A stretch of DNA of 64,000 nucleotides from Sphingomonas sp. CROZ-RG-20F-R02-07 (GTDB lineage Bacteria; Pseudomonadota; Alphaproteobacteria; Sphingomonadales; Sphingomonadaceae). The stretch's first letter is position 1. Each line of letters starts with the position of its first letter. The notes beneath the pieces are model-generated. The model did not search any database. It had not been told where the DNA came from and was given only the letters and a program-made list of their open reading frames with translations. The stretch lies in contig NZ_JAKNQJ010000003.1 of the NCBI RefSeq assembly GCF_022662335.1, positions 62,001 through 126,000 of the forward strand, written 5' to 3'. Positions 8,247 to 16,483 of the stretch are shown here, one piece after another. Position numbers and translations under genes: made by a program.

Positions 8247-9763
8247 GCGGCCGTCTCCTGATCGGTGCTGTGCGGCGTCACGCCCTCGCCGTCGAAACCG
8301 CGCGCCCGCGCCCAGGCGACCGCGGCGATCCGGCGATTGACGCCGATCTTGGCGTAGATCCGCGCCACATGGTTGCGCACGGTGTTGCCGGCGACCTCCA
8401 GCGTGCGGGCGATCCGCTTGTCGTCATAGCCGCGGCAGATCAGCGCCAGCACGTCGCGTTCGCGCGCCGTCAGATCGTCCAGCCCCGGCCCGTCGGGATC
8501 GGCCTGCGGCGCGCGCAGCCGGGCGAGCTTGTCCATGATCGACCGGCTGAACCAGCTCGTGTCCTTCATCACCGCCTCGATCGCCTCGACGAGTTCGCGC
8601 TCGGTCGCCTTGCGCCGGGTGATGTCCTGAAACGCCCACAAGACGCATTCGTCGTCGCCGAAACGGATCGCACCGGTCGAGACGATGCAATCGATGCTCG
8701 CGCCATCCTTCGCGTGGATCCGCGCTTCATGGCCGCGCAGGTCGTGGCCGCCGTCGATCGCCGCCTCGATCTCGCGCCGCACCGCGCCGCTGTCCCACAG
8801 CTCCACTTCGCCCAGCGGACGGCCGATGATCTCGGTGCCGGTATAGCCGGTCATCTGGGTGAAGCTGGCATTGACCTCGCAGAGCAGGTGCCCGTCGCGC
8901 GCCCCGATCGCCATGGGCACCGGCGCGAGCTGGAAGGTGCGGTTGAACCGCTCCTCGCTGTGGCGAAGCGCGCCCTCGGCCTTGCGCCGCGGTTCCAGGT
9001 CGGCGAAGGTGAACAACATGCAGGGCTGATCATCCAGATCGATCGGCTGCCCGGCGACGATCACCAATTTGGTGCCGCCCTCGGGCAGCTCCAGCTCGGC
9101 CTCCATCTGCGGGATCGTGCGCCCCTCCCCCAGCCGCTCCTTCGCCAGATCGCGGCGTTCGGCGGCGCGCAGCACGTCGATGTCGTACACCGTGCGGCAC
9201 AGCACCTGATCGCGGCGATGCCCGGTCAGGTCGAGGAACCCCTGATTGACCTTCACGAAGCGCAGGTCGCTCAGGCGGCAGATGACGGCCGGCGCGGGGT
9301 TCGCGTTGAACGACTGTTCGAACCGGTCCTCCGCCTCGTAGCGCGCGGAGACGTCCTGGATGATGAGCACCAGGCACGCCGGATCGCCATCGTCCGCGTC
9401 GTTCAGCACGAGGCTGCGCACCTGGTGCACCCAGCGCGGATCGGTTTCCCCGGCGACCGTCACCTCGACCACCACCTCGGAAAAGGAGTCGCCCGCCACG
9501 ACGCGCTCGATGGGATAATCGTCGCCTTCGAGCCGATGGTTGTTGCGATAGCGCAACTGGAAACGATCGCGATATTCATCGACCGTGGCGCCCAGTTCGG
9601 GAAGCGTCGCGACGCCGTGCATGGCCAAGGCCGCATCGTTCGCCCAGAGCAGGCTCTGGTCGGGATCGATCAGGATCACGCCCTCGTCGAGGCCGACGAT
9701 GATCTGGCGCAGATGGCGCAGATCGGCGGTTTCGCGCAGGGTCTTGAACGATGCGGTCGCCAT
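8243..9763 (-). CDS. Triple-PAS sensory LuxR-type transcription regulator
   Basis: A 506-residue cytoplasmic protein with no membrane segments. Three PAS modules can be seen: about residues 15-140 (GVILIDPDQSLLWAND), 145-265 (FVKVNQGFLDLTGH) and 275-400 (CEVNASFTQMTGYTGTEIIG, followed by a PAC-like FQDITRRK). A C-terminal LuxR helix-turn-helix follows (LTARERDVLALICRGYDDK through GNTVRNHVARIYAKIGV). There is no receiver or kinase domain, so signal sensing and DNA binding appear to be in one chain. No LOV cysteine motif is visible. The start ATG at 9763 lies 8 bases after the preceding CsbD-like gene and lacks a strong ribosome site, suggesting coupling. Confidence 0.88.
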   Translation of the reverse strand: MATASFKTLRETADLRHLRQIIVGLDEGVILIDPDQSLLWANDAALAMHGVATLPELGATVDEYRDRFQLRYRNNHRLEGDDYPIERVVAGDSFSEVVVEVTVAGETDPRWVHQVRSLVLNDADDGDPACLVLIIQDVSARYEAEDRFEQSFNANPAPAVICRLSDLRFVKVNQGFLDLTGHRRDQVLCRTVYDIDVLRAAERRDLAKERLGEGRTIPQMEAELELPEGGTKLVIVAGQPIDLDDQPCMLFTFADLEPRRKAEGALRHSEERFNRTFQLAPVPMAIGARDGHLLCEVNASFTQMTGYTGTEIIGRPLGEVELWDSGAVRREIEAAIDGGHDLRGHEARIHAKDGASIDCIVSTGAIRFGDDECVLWAFQDITRRKATERELVEAIEAVMKDTSWFSRSIMDKLARLRAPQADPDGPGLDDLTARERDVLALICRGYDDKRIARTLEVAGNTVRNHVARIYAKIGVNRRIAAVAWARARGFDGEGVTPHSTDQETAA

Positions 9764-9771
9764 GGGCCGGT

Positions 9772-10137
9772 TCAGTCGCGACGGCCGTGGACGAACCAGG
9801 CCAGCGCATAGCCGCCCAGCGCCGCGGCGAGCGCCCAGACGACCGGCGTCTCGCGCACCGCCTCGGCCGCTACCTTGCCGCCGCGCTGCGCGCGGTCGGC
9901 CGCCTGTTCGCCCGCGGCCTTCAGCCGGTCGCGCGCCTCGCCGGCGAGTTCGGGGGCGCTGTCGATCGCGTCGCCGATGATCGCCTTGGCGCGGCCATAG
10001 CCATGCTGCGCACCGCCCGCGACCTGGTCGATCACGCCGTCTACCTGCCAGTCGCGGCTGTCCACGGCATCGCCCACGGTCTTCTCGATCTTGCCGCCGA
10101 CATAGCGCGCGCCGCCCTGGAATTCGTCCTTGTTCAT
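9772..10137 (-). CDS. CsbD-like stress protein with C-terminal membrane helix
   Basis: A 121-residue protein. The first half (MNKDEFQGGARYVGGKIEK, then GDAVDSRDWQVDGVIDQVAG) follows the CsbD pattern; a helical linker (DRLKAAGEQAADRAQRGG) leads to one C-terminal transmembrane helix (VVWALAAALGGYALAWFV) and a charged end, so it is probably tail-anchored in the inner membrane. First gene of the operon; an EcfG-type promoter sits about 100 bases upstream. CsbD-like function is unknown; stress control is inferred from the promoter. Confidence 0.8.
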   Translation of the reverse strand: MNKDEFQGGARYVGGKIEKTVGDAVDSRDWQVDGVIDQVAGGAQHGYGRAKAIIGDAIDSAPELAGEARDRLKAAGEQAADRAQRGGKVAAEAVRETPVVWALAAALGGYALAWFVHGRRD

Positions 10138-10234
10138 GATCGTCTCCGCCTTGCTCGGCATCGGCACGATCGCCCACGTCGCCGTGCGCGGTGCCGATGG
10201 AGGGCCGCGGTGGTGCGGCCGGTTCGGGCGCATC

Positions 10235-10259
10235 AACCGCCGGAGAGATCCGGTGTTCC
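10235..10259 (-). promoter_or_regulatory. Candidate EcfG (general stress response) promoter
   Basis: On the minus strand GGAAC (10259-10255) is followed after 16 bases by GGTT (10238-10235), one base off the alphaproteobacterial GGAAC-N16/17-CGTT consensus. It lies about 100 bases before the CsbD-like/PAS-LuxR operon. A better match precedes the gene at 21205-21333. Confidence 0.6.
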
Positions 10260-10279
10260 TAGTATTTTTCGCCGACGCG

Positions 10280-10480
10280 CTAGTCCGCAAATACCATCGC
10301 CAGCAGAACCGCCTGCTCTTCATAGAGTTGCTGCAGCCGCAAATGGATGGTCCGCGATCCGGCTTCGTCGGCCTTTTCGGCCAAGCGTTGGTGGTCCACC
10401 GCCCGCTTGAGCAGATAATCCCGCTCCGATGGACCGGAACGGATGACGGGATCGGGGCCGGGTTCGCGCTGGTCTTTCAT
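10280..10480 (-). CDS. Small hypothetical protein, 66 residues
   Basis: A hydrophilic protein, rich in charged residues, with a predicted helical C-terminal half (DYLLKRAVDHQRLAEKADEA then IHLRLQQLYEEQAVLLA). Not recognised. Its reading frame fills most of the space between the stress operon promoter and the galactonate genes, is on the same strand as the stress operon, and its amphipathic composition looks like a real protein rather than a shadow. It may belong to the same stress locus but has no visible EcfG motif of its own. Confidence 0.55.
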   Translation of the reverse strand: MKDQREPGPDPVIRSGPSERDYLLKRAVDHQRLAEKADEAGSRTIHLRLQQLYEEQAVLLAMVFAD

Positions 10481-10588
10481 GATGCCGTGCTATCATCCGA
10501 TCGGCCATCGCCATATCCTCTCGAAGTACCTGCCGATTGGTAGATTGCTTCCAGGCTAGTCAGGATCGACGGGTCGCGCGCGAACCGC

Positions 10589-10616
10589 TTGACCGCTTTA
10601 GGTGAAGCTTTATTGT
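10589..10616 (+). promoter_or_regulatory. Candidate sigma-70 promoter for dgoKA
   Basis: TTGACC (10589-10594), a 16-base spacer and TATTGT (10611-10616) lie in an unusually AT-rich patch, 26 bases before the dgoK start. Confidence 0.4.
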
Positions 10617-10641
10617 CGTACTTATTGGGGAGAGCTGCTCG

Positions 10642-11523
10642 GTGACGGCCAAAGGCGCATATATCGCCGTGGATTGGGGAACGACCAACCGCCGCGCGTG
10701 GCTGATGGCCGGCGATGGTGCCGTGCTGGCCAGCGAAAGCGATGGCCGCGGCGTGCTGGCGATCGATCCCGCCGCCTATGATGCCGAAGTCGCAGGCTTG
10801 CGGTCGCGGCTCGGCGATCACCCGATCCTCGCCGCCGGCATGATCGGATCGACGCGCGGCTGGCGCGATATCCCCTATGTCGATGCGCCCGCGGATCTCG
10901 CGGCGCTCGCCCGCGGTTCGGTGGACGTGGCGCCCGGCGTCACGATCCTGCCCGGTGTCGCGCTGCGCACCAACGGCCGTGCCGATGTGATGCGCGGCGA
11001 GGAGGTGCAGGCGCTCGGCGCGACCGCCGCCGGCCTTGCGCCCGCTGACGCGCTGTTCTGCCAGCCGGGCACGCATTGCAAATGGATCGCGATGGCGGAT
11101 GGCGCGCTGGCCGATTTCGCCACCGCGATGACGGGCGAGCTGTTCGCGCTCGTCAAGGCGCACGGCATTCTGGCGGGCATGCTGGACGGCCCGGTGGCGG
11201 ACGGCCCCGCCTTCCACGACGGGCTGGCGCGCGGGATGCGCGCGCGCGACCTGACGGTGGCCTTGTTCGAGGTGCGCGCCGCCGTTCTGCTCGGCATGCG
11301 ACCGGCCGCGGAGGCCGCATCGCTGGCGAGCGGCATCCTGATCGGCGCGGATGTCGGCGCACAGGCCGACCTGTCGGGCCGCGACGTCCATCTGCTGGCG
11401 AGCGGTGCGCTCGCCGATCTCTACGCCGCCGCGATCGTCGCCGCCGGCGGGCGTGTCGCCGCGCTCGACAGCCACGCCGCGTTTCGCGCCGGCATCCATG
11501 CCATCCGGGAGCTCTTACCGTGA
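10642..11523 (+). CDS. dgoK: 2-dehydro-3-deoxygalactonokinase
   Basis: Phosphorylates 2-keto-3-deoxygalactonate to KDPGal in the De Ley-Doudoroff branch of galactose/galactonate catabolism. The 293-residue protein starts with the DgoK-type phosphate loop VDWGTTNRRAW (about residues 9-19) and has FCQPGTHCKW and SGILIGADVG motifs of this kinase family. A GTG start at 10642 follows a GGGGAGAG ribosome site. The stop overlaps the dgoA start (GTGA). No galactonate dehydratase, transporter or regulator gene is next to it. Confidence 0.93.
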   Translation: MTAKGAYIAVDWGTTNRRAWLMAGDGAVLASESDGRGVLAIDPAAYDAEVAGLRSRLGDHPILAAGMIGSTRGWRDIPYVDAPADLAALARGSVDVAPGVTILPGVALRTNGRADVMRGEEVQALGATAAGLAPADALFCQPGTHCKWIAMADGALADFATAMTGELFALVKAHGILAGMLDGPVADGPAFHDGLARGMRARDLTVALFEVRAAVLLGMRPAAEAASLASGILIGADVGAQADLSGRDVHLLASGALADLYAAAIVAAGGRVAALDSHAAFRAGIHAIRELLP

Positions 11524-12146
11524 CCGCACTCGACCGACGTTTCGACCTGGCGTTCGCCGCCTGTCCCCTCGTGGCCATCCTGCGCGGCATCACGCCGGCC
11601 GAAGCGCCCGCTATCGGCGATGCGCTGGTCGCCGCGGGCATCACGCTGATCGAGGTGCCGCTGAACTCGCCCGATCCGTTCGCGAGCATCGCCTTGCTTG
11701 CCGAGCGGCTGGGCGACCGGGCGCTGGTGGGCGCAGGCACCGTGCTGACCACCGATCAGGTGACGCAGGTGGCCGCCGCCGGGGGCACGATCATCGTCTC
11801 GCCCAATACCGATCCGGCGGTGATCGCCGCCTCGGTGGCCGGCGGCCTGATCTCGCTGCCGGGCTATTACACCGCGAGCGAAGCCTTCGCCGCGCTGCGA
11901 GCCGGCGCTACCGCGCTGAAGCTGTTCCCCGCTGACGCCACCCCGCCGGCGCTGCTGAAGGCGCAGCGCGCGGTGCTGCCCAAGGCGCTTCGCGTGCTGG
12001 CGGTGGGCGGCATCACGCCCGAGACGATGGCGGCGTGGCGAGCGGCGGGCGCGGACGGCTTCGGCCTCGGCTCCAATCTCTACCGCCCCGGCAAGCCCGC
12101 CGCCGACGTGGCCCGCGACGCCGCCGCCTATATCGCAGCGCTTTGA
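11520..12146 (+). CDS. dgoA: 2-dehydro-3-deoxy-6-phosphogalactonate aldolase
   Basis: Class I aldolase of the KDPG/KDPGal family, splitting KDPGal to pyruvate and glyceraldehyde 3-phosphate. The 208-residue TIM-barrel protein has the catalytic Glu region ITLIEVPLNSP, the Schiff-base Lys in TALKLFPA, and the GVGGI-like phosphate site VLAVGGITPE. The NSP after the Glu motif and pairing with dgoK favour the galacto enzyme over KDPG aldolase (Eda). GTG start at 11520 overlaps the dgoK stop by four bases. Confidence 0.92.
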   Translation: MTALDRRFDLAFAACPLVAILRGITPAEAPAIGDALVAAGITLIEVPLNSPDPFASIALLAERLGDRALVGAGTVLTTDQVTQVAAAGGTIIVSPNTDPAVIAASVAGGLISLPGYYTASEAFAALRAGATALKLFPADATPPALLKAQRAVLPKALRVLAVGGITPETMAAWRAAGADGFGLGSNLYRPGKPAADVARDAAAYIAAL

Positions 12147-12250
12147 GCGGATCTGTTGGGCGATCGGGGCCGGCCATTTTGGAAGGGCGCGGCGCCTGCG
12201 GTTTATGAACGGCAAGACCGGGATACATTGGCTCGACCGGATCGCCGGAT

Positions 12251-12308
12251 CCGTTCGTGCTAGACAAGCTCAGGGCGAACGGGCCAGAGTAACGTCGTCA
12301 GACTCTAG
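12251..12308. repeat. Dispersed intergenic repeat A (short copy)
   Basis: CCGTTCG (12251-12257) and CGAACGG (12276-12282) flank GCTAGACAAGCTCAGG, followed by GTAACGTCGTCAGACTCTAG. The same pieces occur near 2071, 16507 and 43881. The remaining 12147-12420 interval holds only this repeat and the following terminator. Confidence 0.7.
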
Positions 12309-12380
12309 ATCCGTTGATGGTGATCGTCGTTCCGCCTGCCAGTTGCGATTGACACAGGCCGACTATTAACAAGCGGTTTG

Positions 12381-12406
12381 AAGGGGCGAGGCTACGGCCT
12401 CGCCTT
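12381..12406 (-). terminator. Hairpin terminator after acid phosphatase gene
   Basis: Arms GGCGAGGC (12385-12392) and GCCTCGCC (12397-12404) with loop TACG lie just beyond the phosphatase stop; flanking AA and TT give only a short U tract. Confidence 0.6.
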
Positions 12407-12421
12407 CCGTTCCGGCGGCTC

Positions 12422-13216
12422 TCAGTAAACGCGCTGCGCGACCAGTGCCGCCTCCGCCGCACAGGTCTTGGCGTCGGGCCTTGCCGTCTTGGGATCCGCG
12501 CGCAACGCGGTGAGTTCGGCCGCCGCCGCGGCGCGATCCGCCTGGAAGCGCGGATCGCCCGCGATCGCCGCCAGCGTCGCGGCTGCGGATACCCGGCCCG
12601 CCTCCACCGCACTGGCATTGTGGACGCCGCACACCACCCGGCTCTCCCCATAAGCACGGCCCCGCGCGAGGATCGCGGTGGCGCGATCGGGCGCGAGGCC
12701 GGCAAGCAAGGTCGCCCACGTCCAGCCGAGCGTCGTATGGCCCGAGGGGTAATCATAGCTGCCCGCGGTGTCGGCGATCGGCTCGCAGGTCGCGCCCGGA
12801 TCGGCCGCGAAGGGCCGGGGCCGCCGATAATGGTCCTTCGCGATCCCCGTGGCGCCGCCCGTATCCGCCGCCGCCATGCGCAGCAGCGCGAGCATCCGCG
12901 GCGCATCGTCCGGCGCCAGCGTGACGCCCAGCGCGCAACCGAAATCGCGCATCATGTCCGCCGGCGCGGATTTGACGTCGCTGGTCGCCAGCGTCCAGCG
13001 CGGGCTGCGCTCCAAAGCGCGAGTCGCGCGGAAGATGGCGCGGTCGGCGATGTCGCGCGCATCGCCGTCCATCGGCGCGGGCGGCAGCACCGCAAGGATG
13101 TCGAACGCGCCGGGCGCCAGATACCCCGCATGCACATCCTTTGCCGACACCCCCAGCCCCGCCGCGATGCCGAGAACGGCCAGCAGGCCCGCTCCGATCA
13201 CCCGTCCCGCCCGCAT
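12422..13216 (-). CDS. Class A acid phosphatase (PAP2 superfamily), exported
   Basis: Periplasmic phosphatase of the PhoC/NSAP type, 264 residues with an N-terminal signal peptide (cleavage near SAKD). The three-part signature is visible: KDHYRRPRP (K127-X6-RP), PSGH (157-160) and SR-X5-H (192-199). The Asp that normally follows in SRX5HX3D is Ala here (A203, in GVHNASAVEAGR), with Glu at 205. That Asp assists the nucleophilic His in characterised members, so activity could be altered, or Glu may substitute. It diverges from the ZIP transporter gene. Confidence 0.85.
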   Translation of the reverse strand: MRAGRVIGAGLLAVLGIAAGLGVSAKDVHAGYLAPGAFDILAVLPPAPMDGDARDIADRAIFRATRALERSPRWTLATSDVKSAPADMMRDFGCALGVTLAPDDAPRMLALLRMAAADTGGATGIAKDHYRRPRPFAADPGATCEPIADTAGSYDYPSGHTTLGWTWATLLAGLAPDRATAILARGRAYGESRVVCGVHNASAVEAGRVSAAATLAAIAGDPRFQADRAAAAAELTALRADPKTARPDAKTCAAEAALVAQRVY

Positions 13217-13342
13217 TGGTCGTGCTCCTGCCCGTTGCCCGGCGCAACGGCCCGCCGGTCTTTTCCCATTGCGATATCATGTATCATCGCGTCTAGGGTA
13301 CGTCATGCCGACGACCCACCCCGCGCCACCGGCCCCGCACGC

Positions 13343-14050
13343 ATGATCCTGGTGCCGCTCGCCTTCGGCGTGGCCGCCAGCGCCGCGACGCTCGTCGGCG
13401 GCCTGCTCGCGCTTCGGCTGGAGGCGCGGATCACCATCGTGCTCGGGCTGGCGGCGGGAATCGTGCTGGGCGTCGCGCTGTTCGACCTGATCCCGGAGGC
13501 GATCGCGCTGGCCGAGGGCATCTATGCGCCGCGTACGATCCTGGCCTATGTCGCCTTGGGGCTCGGCGCCTATCTGCTGCTCGACCGCGTGCTCGACGGG
13601 ATCGGCCATGCGGCCCGGCCCTGGCGCGCGCATCTGGGGCCGGCGAGCCTCACGCTGCACAGCCTCCTCGACGGCATGGGGATCGGCCTGGCCTTCCAGA
13701 TCTCGCCCGCGATCGGCTGGATCGTGGCGCTGGCGGTGCTGACGCACGACGTGGCGGACGGGATCAACACGGTGAGCCTGGTGCTGGCGTCGTCGGCACG
13801 CGGCACGGCGTGGAAATGGCTCATCGCCAACGGCGCGGCGCCCACGCTGGGCGTCGTCGCCGGGCTGACGATCCGCGTACCCGGCGTGCTGCTGGCACCG
13901 CTGCTCGCGGTGTTCGCGGGCGTGTTCCTCTATATCGGCGCGTGCGAGCTGCTGCCGCGCAGCCATGCCCGCGATCCCCGACTGCGCGTCACGGCCGCCA
14001 GTCTGGCCGGCATCGCGCTGATGCTGCTGGTCACCGCCGCCGCGCGCTAG
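13343..14050 (+). CDS. ZIP-family metal transporter
   Basis: A 235-residue inner-membrane protein with about eight hydrophobic segments. Two metal-site motifs are seen: LHSLLDGMGIG (TM4-like, HxxxDG) and LTHDVADGINTV (TM5-like). ZIP proteins move Zn(II), Fe(II) or related divalent ions into the cytoplasm; the exact ion is not readable. The start ATG at 13343 lacks a strong ribosome site. The intergenic region with the divergent phosphatase carries an imperfect GCGAT-N10-ATCGC palindrome (about 13274-13293) that could be a metal-regulator site, unproven. It ends overlapping the small convergent gene. Confidence 0.85.
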   Translation: MILVPLAFGVAASAATLVGGLLALRLEARITIVLGLAAGIVLGVALFDLIPEAIALAEGIYAPRTILAYVALGLGAYLLLDRVLDGIGHAARPWRAHLGPASLTLHSLLDGMGIGLAFQISPAIGWIVALAVLTHDVADGINTVSLVLASSARGTAWKWLIANGAAPTLGVVAGLTIRVPGVLLAPLLAVFAGVFLYIGACELLPRSHARDPRLRVTAASLAGIALMLLVTAAAR

Positions 14051-14202
14051 CCGATGCGGCGCGCACGCACCGGCCGCTCATGCGCGACGATCAGGAAATA
14101 GGATCCGAGCGCCCCCTTCCCGATCCGCAGCGCGGTGCCGGTCTTCAACTCCATCGGCGAAGGCTCCGTCGTTTGCCAATGCGCCGTCCCTTGGCGGATC
14201 AT
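14047..14202 (-). CDS. Small conserved-looking protein downstream of gapR, 51 residues
   Basis: Too short for many gene finders. The reading frame starts at ATG 14202 (MIRQGTAHWQTTEPSP) and continues through MELKTGTALRIGKGALGSYF and LIVAHERPVRARRIG to a TAG that overlaps the end of the convergent ZIP gene by four bases. Composition (hydrophobic beta-like core, basic C-terminus, good codon usage) suggests a real protein. It lies 40 bases after gapR on the same strand. No function can be assigned; I infer coding status from codon pattern and placement only. Confidence 0.5.
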   Translation of the reverse strand: MIRQGTAHWQTTEPSPMELKTGTALRIGKGALGSYFLIVAHERPVRARRIG

Positions 14203-14242
14203 GCCGGCGCCACGCCCGCACGATCCGCCCGAGGCCGTCCGT

Positions 14243-14509
14243 TCAGATCATGCCCAGCGCCTGGAGATACACTTCCAGGATCGCCTCTTCCTCCTGATAT
14301 TCTTCCTTCTTTTTCTTGCGGATCGACAGGATCTTGCGGATCGCCTTGGGATCGTAGCCGCGGCCCTTGGCTTCGGCCATCACGTCCTTGATATCGTCGG
14401 CGATGCCCTTCTTCTCTTCCTCGAGCCGCTCGGCGCGCTCGATCAGGAGGCGCAGTTCGTCCGCCGCCACCTGGCCGCCGCCCATGCCGTGTTGCCGTTC
14501 GTCCGCCAT
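14243..14509 (-). CDS. gapR: GapR-family nucleoid protein (DUF2312)
   Basis: An 88-residue, highly charged, coiled-coil protein with the DUF2312 pattern: [20 protein letters not shown], then [15 protein letters not shown] and [12 protein letters not shown]. In Caulobacter GapR binds overtwisted AT-rich DNA, stimulates type II topoisomerases and supports replication and cell division. The start ATG at 14509 gives the usual short N-terminal arm before the coiled coil; the frame further upstream is not family-like. The length matches the family. Confidence 0.94.
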   Translation of the reverse strand: MADERQHGMGGGQVAADELRLLIERAERLEEEKKGIADDIKDVMAEAKGRGYDPKAIRKILSIRKKKKEEYQEEEAILEVYLQALGMI

Positions 14510-14638
14510 CACTCGTCTTCCCCACCCGCCGGTCCGCGACCGGCCTTCATTGAAACCATGGAGCATCCCCGCCACCGGCGCGCCGCCGGGGCCGCGTCCG
14601 GAATCGGGCGTGCGGGATGCGGCCCGCCGTGTAGGCGG

Positions 14639-14950
14639 TTAACCCTGATCGCTCAAGCGGGCGTTCCTGGCCACGCTCGCCGCCATCCGTTCGAGCTGTT
14701 CGGCGCTGGCCTCGCCCTGATGCTCCGCCTTCCAGCGGGCATAGGGCATGCCGTAGACCACCTGCCGCGCGGCTTCGCGGTCGAGCCCGCCGGCCTCGCC
14801 CACCCAGTCCGACAGGCAGTTGCGGCAAAAGCCCGCCAGCCCCATCAGATCGACGTTCTGCGCGTCGTCGCGGTGGCGCAGATGGCGCACCAGCCGGCGA
14901 AAGGCGGCCGCCGCGGTCGCGTCGTCCAGCGTGTCGAGTTCGTCGGGCAT
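14639..14950 (-). CDS. DUF1244 protein
   Basis: A 103-residue cytoplasmic protein with the DUF1244 signature GFCRNCLSDWV (two Cys in CRNC, possibly metal binding) and VYGMPYARWKAEHQ. Widespread in alphaproteobacteria, function unknown. The last twelve residues are an extra polar tail. It is divergent from pyruvate kinase with only 83 bases between. Confidence 0.9.
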   Translation of the reverse strand: MPDELDTLDDATAAAAFRRLVRHLRHRDDAQNVDLMGLAGFCRNCLSDWVGEAGGLDREAARQVVYGMPYARWKAEHQGEASAEQLERMAASVARNARLSDQG

Positions 14951-15033
14951 CGTTATTATCTCGGGCCTCGGTGGTTGATCGCGCGGCGTTACGGGTTAGA
15001 GGCAGGCGCGCACAAGCCCGAAGGATAAACGGC

Positions 15034-16482
15034 ATGACCGCCATTCGACCCCGCTCCCGCAAGGTTCGCGTGCTCGCAACGCTCGGCCCGGCCAGCAACA
15101 CGCCCGAGATGATCGCCCGGCTGTTCGAGGCGGGCGCGGATGCGTTCCGCATCAACATGAGCCATGGCGACCAGGCGTCGAAGATCGCGGTGATCCAGGC
15201 GATCCGCGGGCTGGAGGAACGGTTCGGCCGGCCCTCCACGATCCTCGCGGATCTTCAGGGCCCCAAGCTGCGCGTCGGCCGCTTCGCCGAGGGCCGGATC
15301 GATCTGGTGACGGGCAGCATCTTCGTGCTCGATCGCTCGCCCGAACCCGGCGACGCCAACCGCGTCGAGTTGCCGCACAAGGAGATCTTCGCTGCGATCG
15401 AGCCCGGCGCAAGGCTGCTGCTCGACGACGGCAAGCTGGTGCTGCGCGTGACCGAGCATTCGGCCGACCGGATCGTCACGCATGTCGAGGTCGGCGGCCC
15501 GTTGTCGAACAACAAGGGCCTGAACGTGCCCGACGTGGTGGTGCCGATGGCGGCGCTGACCGAAAAGGACCGCAGCGACCTCGCCTTCGCGGTCGATCAG
15601 GGCGTCGACTGGATCGCGCTGTCGTTCGTGCAGCGGCCCGAGGATCTGTGGGAGGCGCGGAAGCTGATCGGGGGCAAGGCCGCGCTGCTCGCCAAGATCG
15701 AGAAGCCCGCCGCGATCGAGCGGCTCGAGGAGATCGTCGAGGCGTGCGACGGCGTGATGGTCGCGCGCGGCGATCTGGGCGTCGAGCTGCCGCCGCAATC
15801 GGTGCCGCCGCTGCAGAAGCGCATCGTCGAGGTGTCGCGTCGGATGGGCCGCCCCGTGGTGGTCGCCACGCAGATGCTCGAATCGATGATCAAGAGCCCC
15901 TCGCCCACCCGCGCCGAAGTGTCCGACGTGGCGACCGCGATCTATGACGGCGCCGATGCGATCATGCTGTCCGCCGAAAGCGCGGCCGGCGACTGGCCGA
16001 TCGAATCGGTGGCGATGATGGATGCGATCGGCATCTCGGTGGAGGGCGATCCCGAACATGGCGACCGCATGCACTTCACGGTCACCAAGCCCGATCCGAC
16101 GACCGCGGACGCGCTGGCGGAGGCCGCCAAGAACATCGCGGCGACGGTGGGGGCGACGGCGATCATCTGCTTCACCAGTTCCGGCTCGACGGCGCGGCGC
16201 GTGGCGCGCGAGCGTCCCTCGGTGCCGATCCTGGTTCTCACCCCGCAACAGGAGACGGCGCGGCGCCTGGGCCTGCTATGGGGCACGCACGCGGTCCATA
16301 CGCGCGACGTTGAATCGTTCGAGGACATGGTGTCCAAATCGAAACGCATGGCGTTGCGCCAGGGCATGGCGAAGGCCGGCGACCGGGTGATCGTGATGGC
16401 GGGCGTGCCCTTCCGCACGCCGGGTTCGACCAACGTGCTCCACGTCGTCCGCATCATCGGCGACGAGCTGGAACGGCGTTAG
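15034..16482 (+). CDS. pyk: Pyruvate kinase
   Basis: Final enzyme of glycolysis/Entner-Doudoroff: PEP + ADP to pyruvate + ATP. The 482-residue protein shows the N-terminal barrel (FRINMSHGD, ILADLQGPKLRVG), the active-site motifs LLAKIEKPAAIE and MVARGDLGVELP, and TQMLESMIKSPSPTRAEVSD, followed by a C-terminal allosteric domain. ATG at 15034 follows AAGGATAAAC. Monocistronic; followed by repeat A. Confidence 0.97.
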   Translation: MTAIRPRSRKVRVLATLGPASNTPEMIARLFEAGADAFRINMSHGDQASKIAVIQAIRGLEERFGRPSTILADLQGPKLRVGRFAEGRIDLVTGSIFVLDRSPEPGDANRVELPHKEIFAAIEPGARLLLDDGKLVLRVTEHSADRIVTHVEVGGPLSNNKGLNVPDVVVPMAALTEKDRSDLAFAVDQGVDWIALSFVQRPEDLWEARKLIGGKAALLAKIEKPAAIERLEEIVEACDGVMVARGDLGVELPPQSVPPLQKRIVEVSRRMGRPVVVATQMLESMIKSPSPTRAEVSDVATAIYDGADAIMLSAESAAGDWPIESVAMMDAIGISVEGDPEHGDRMHFTVTKPDPTTADALAEAAKNIAATVGATAIICFTSSGSTARRVARERPSVPILVLTPQQETARRLGLLWGTHAVHTRDVESFEDMVSKSKRMALRQGMAKAGDRVIVMAGVPFRTPGSTNVLHVVRIIGDELERR

Positions 16483-16483
16483 A

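Noticed and set aside
8850..9763. LOV photoreceptor identity for the PAS regulator
   Set aside because: None of the three PAS modules contains the flavin-binding Cys motif (GRNCRFLQ type).
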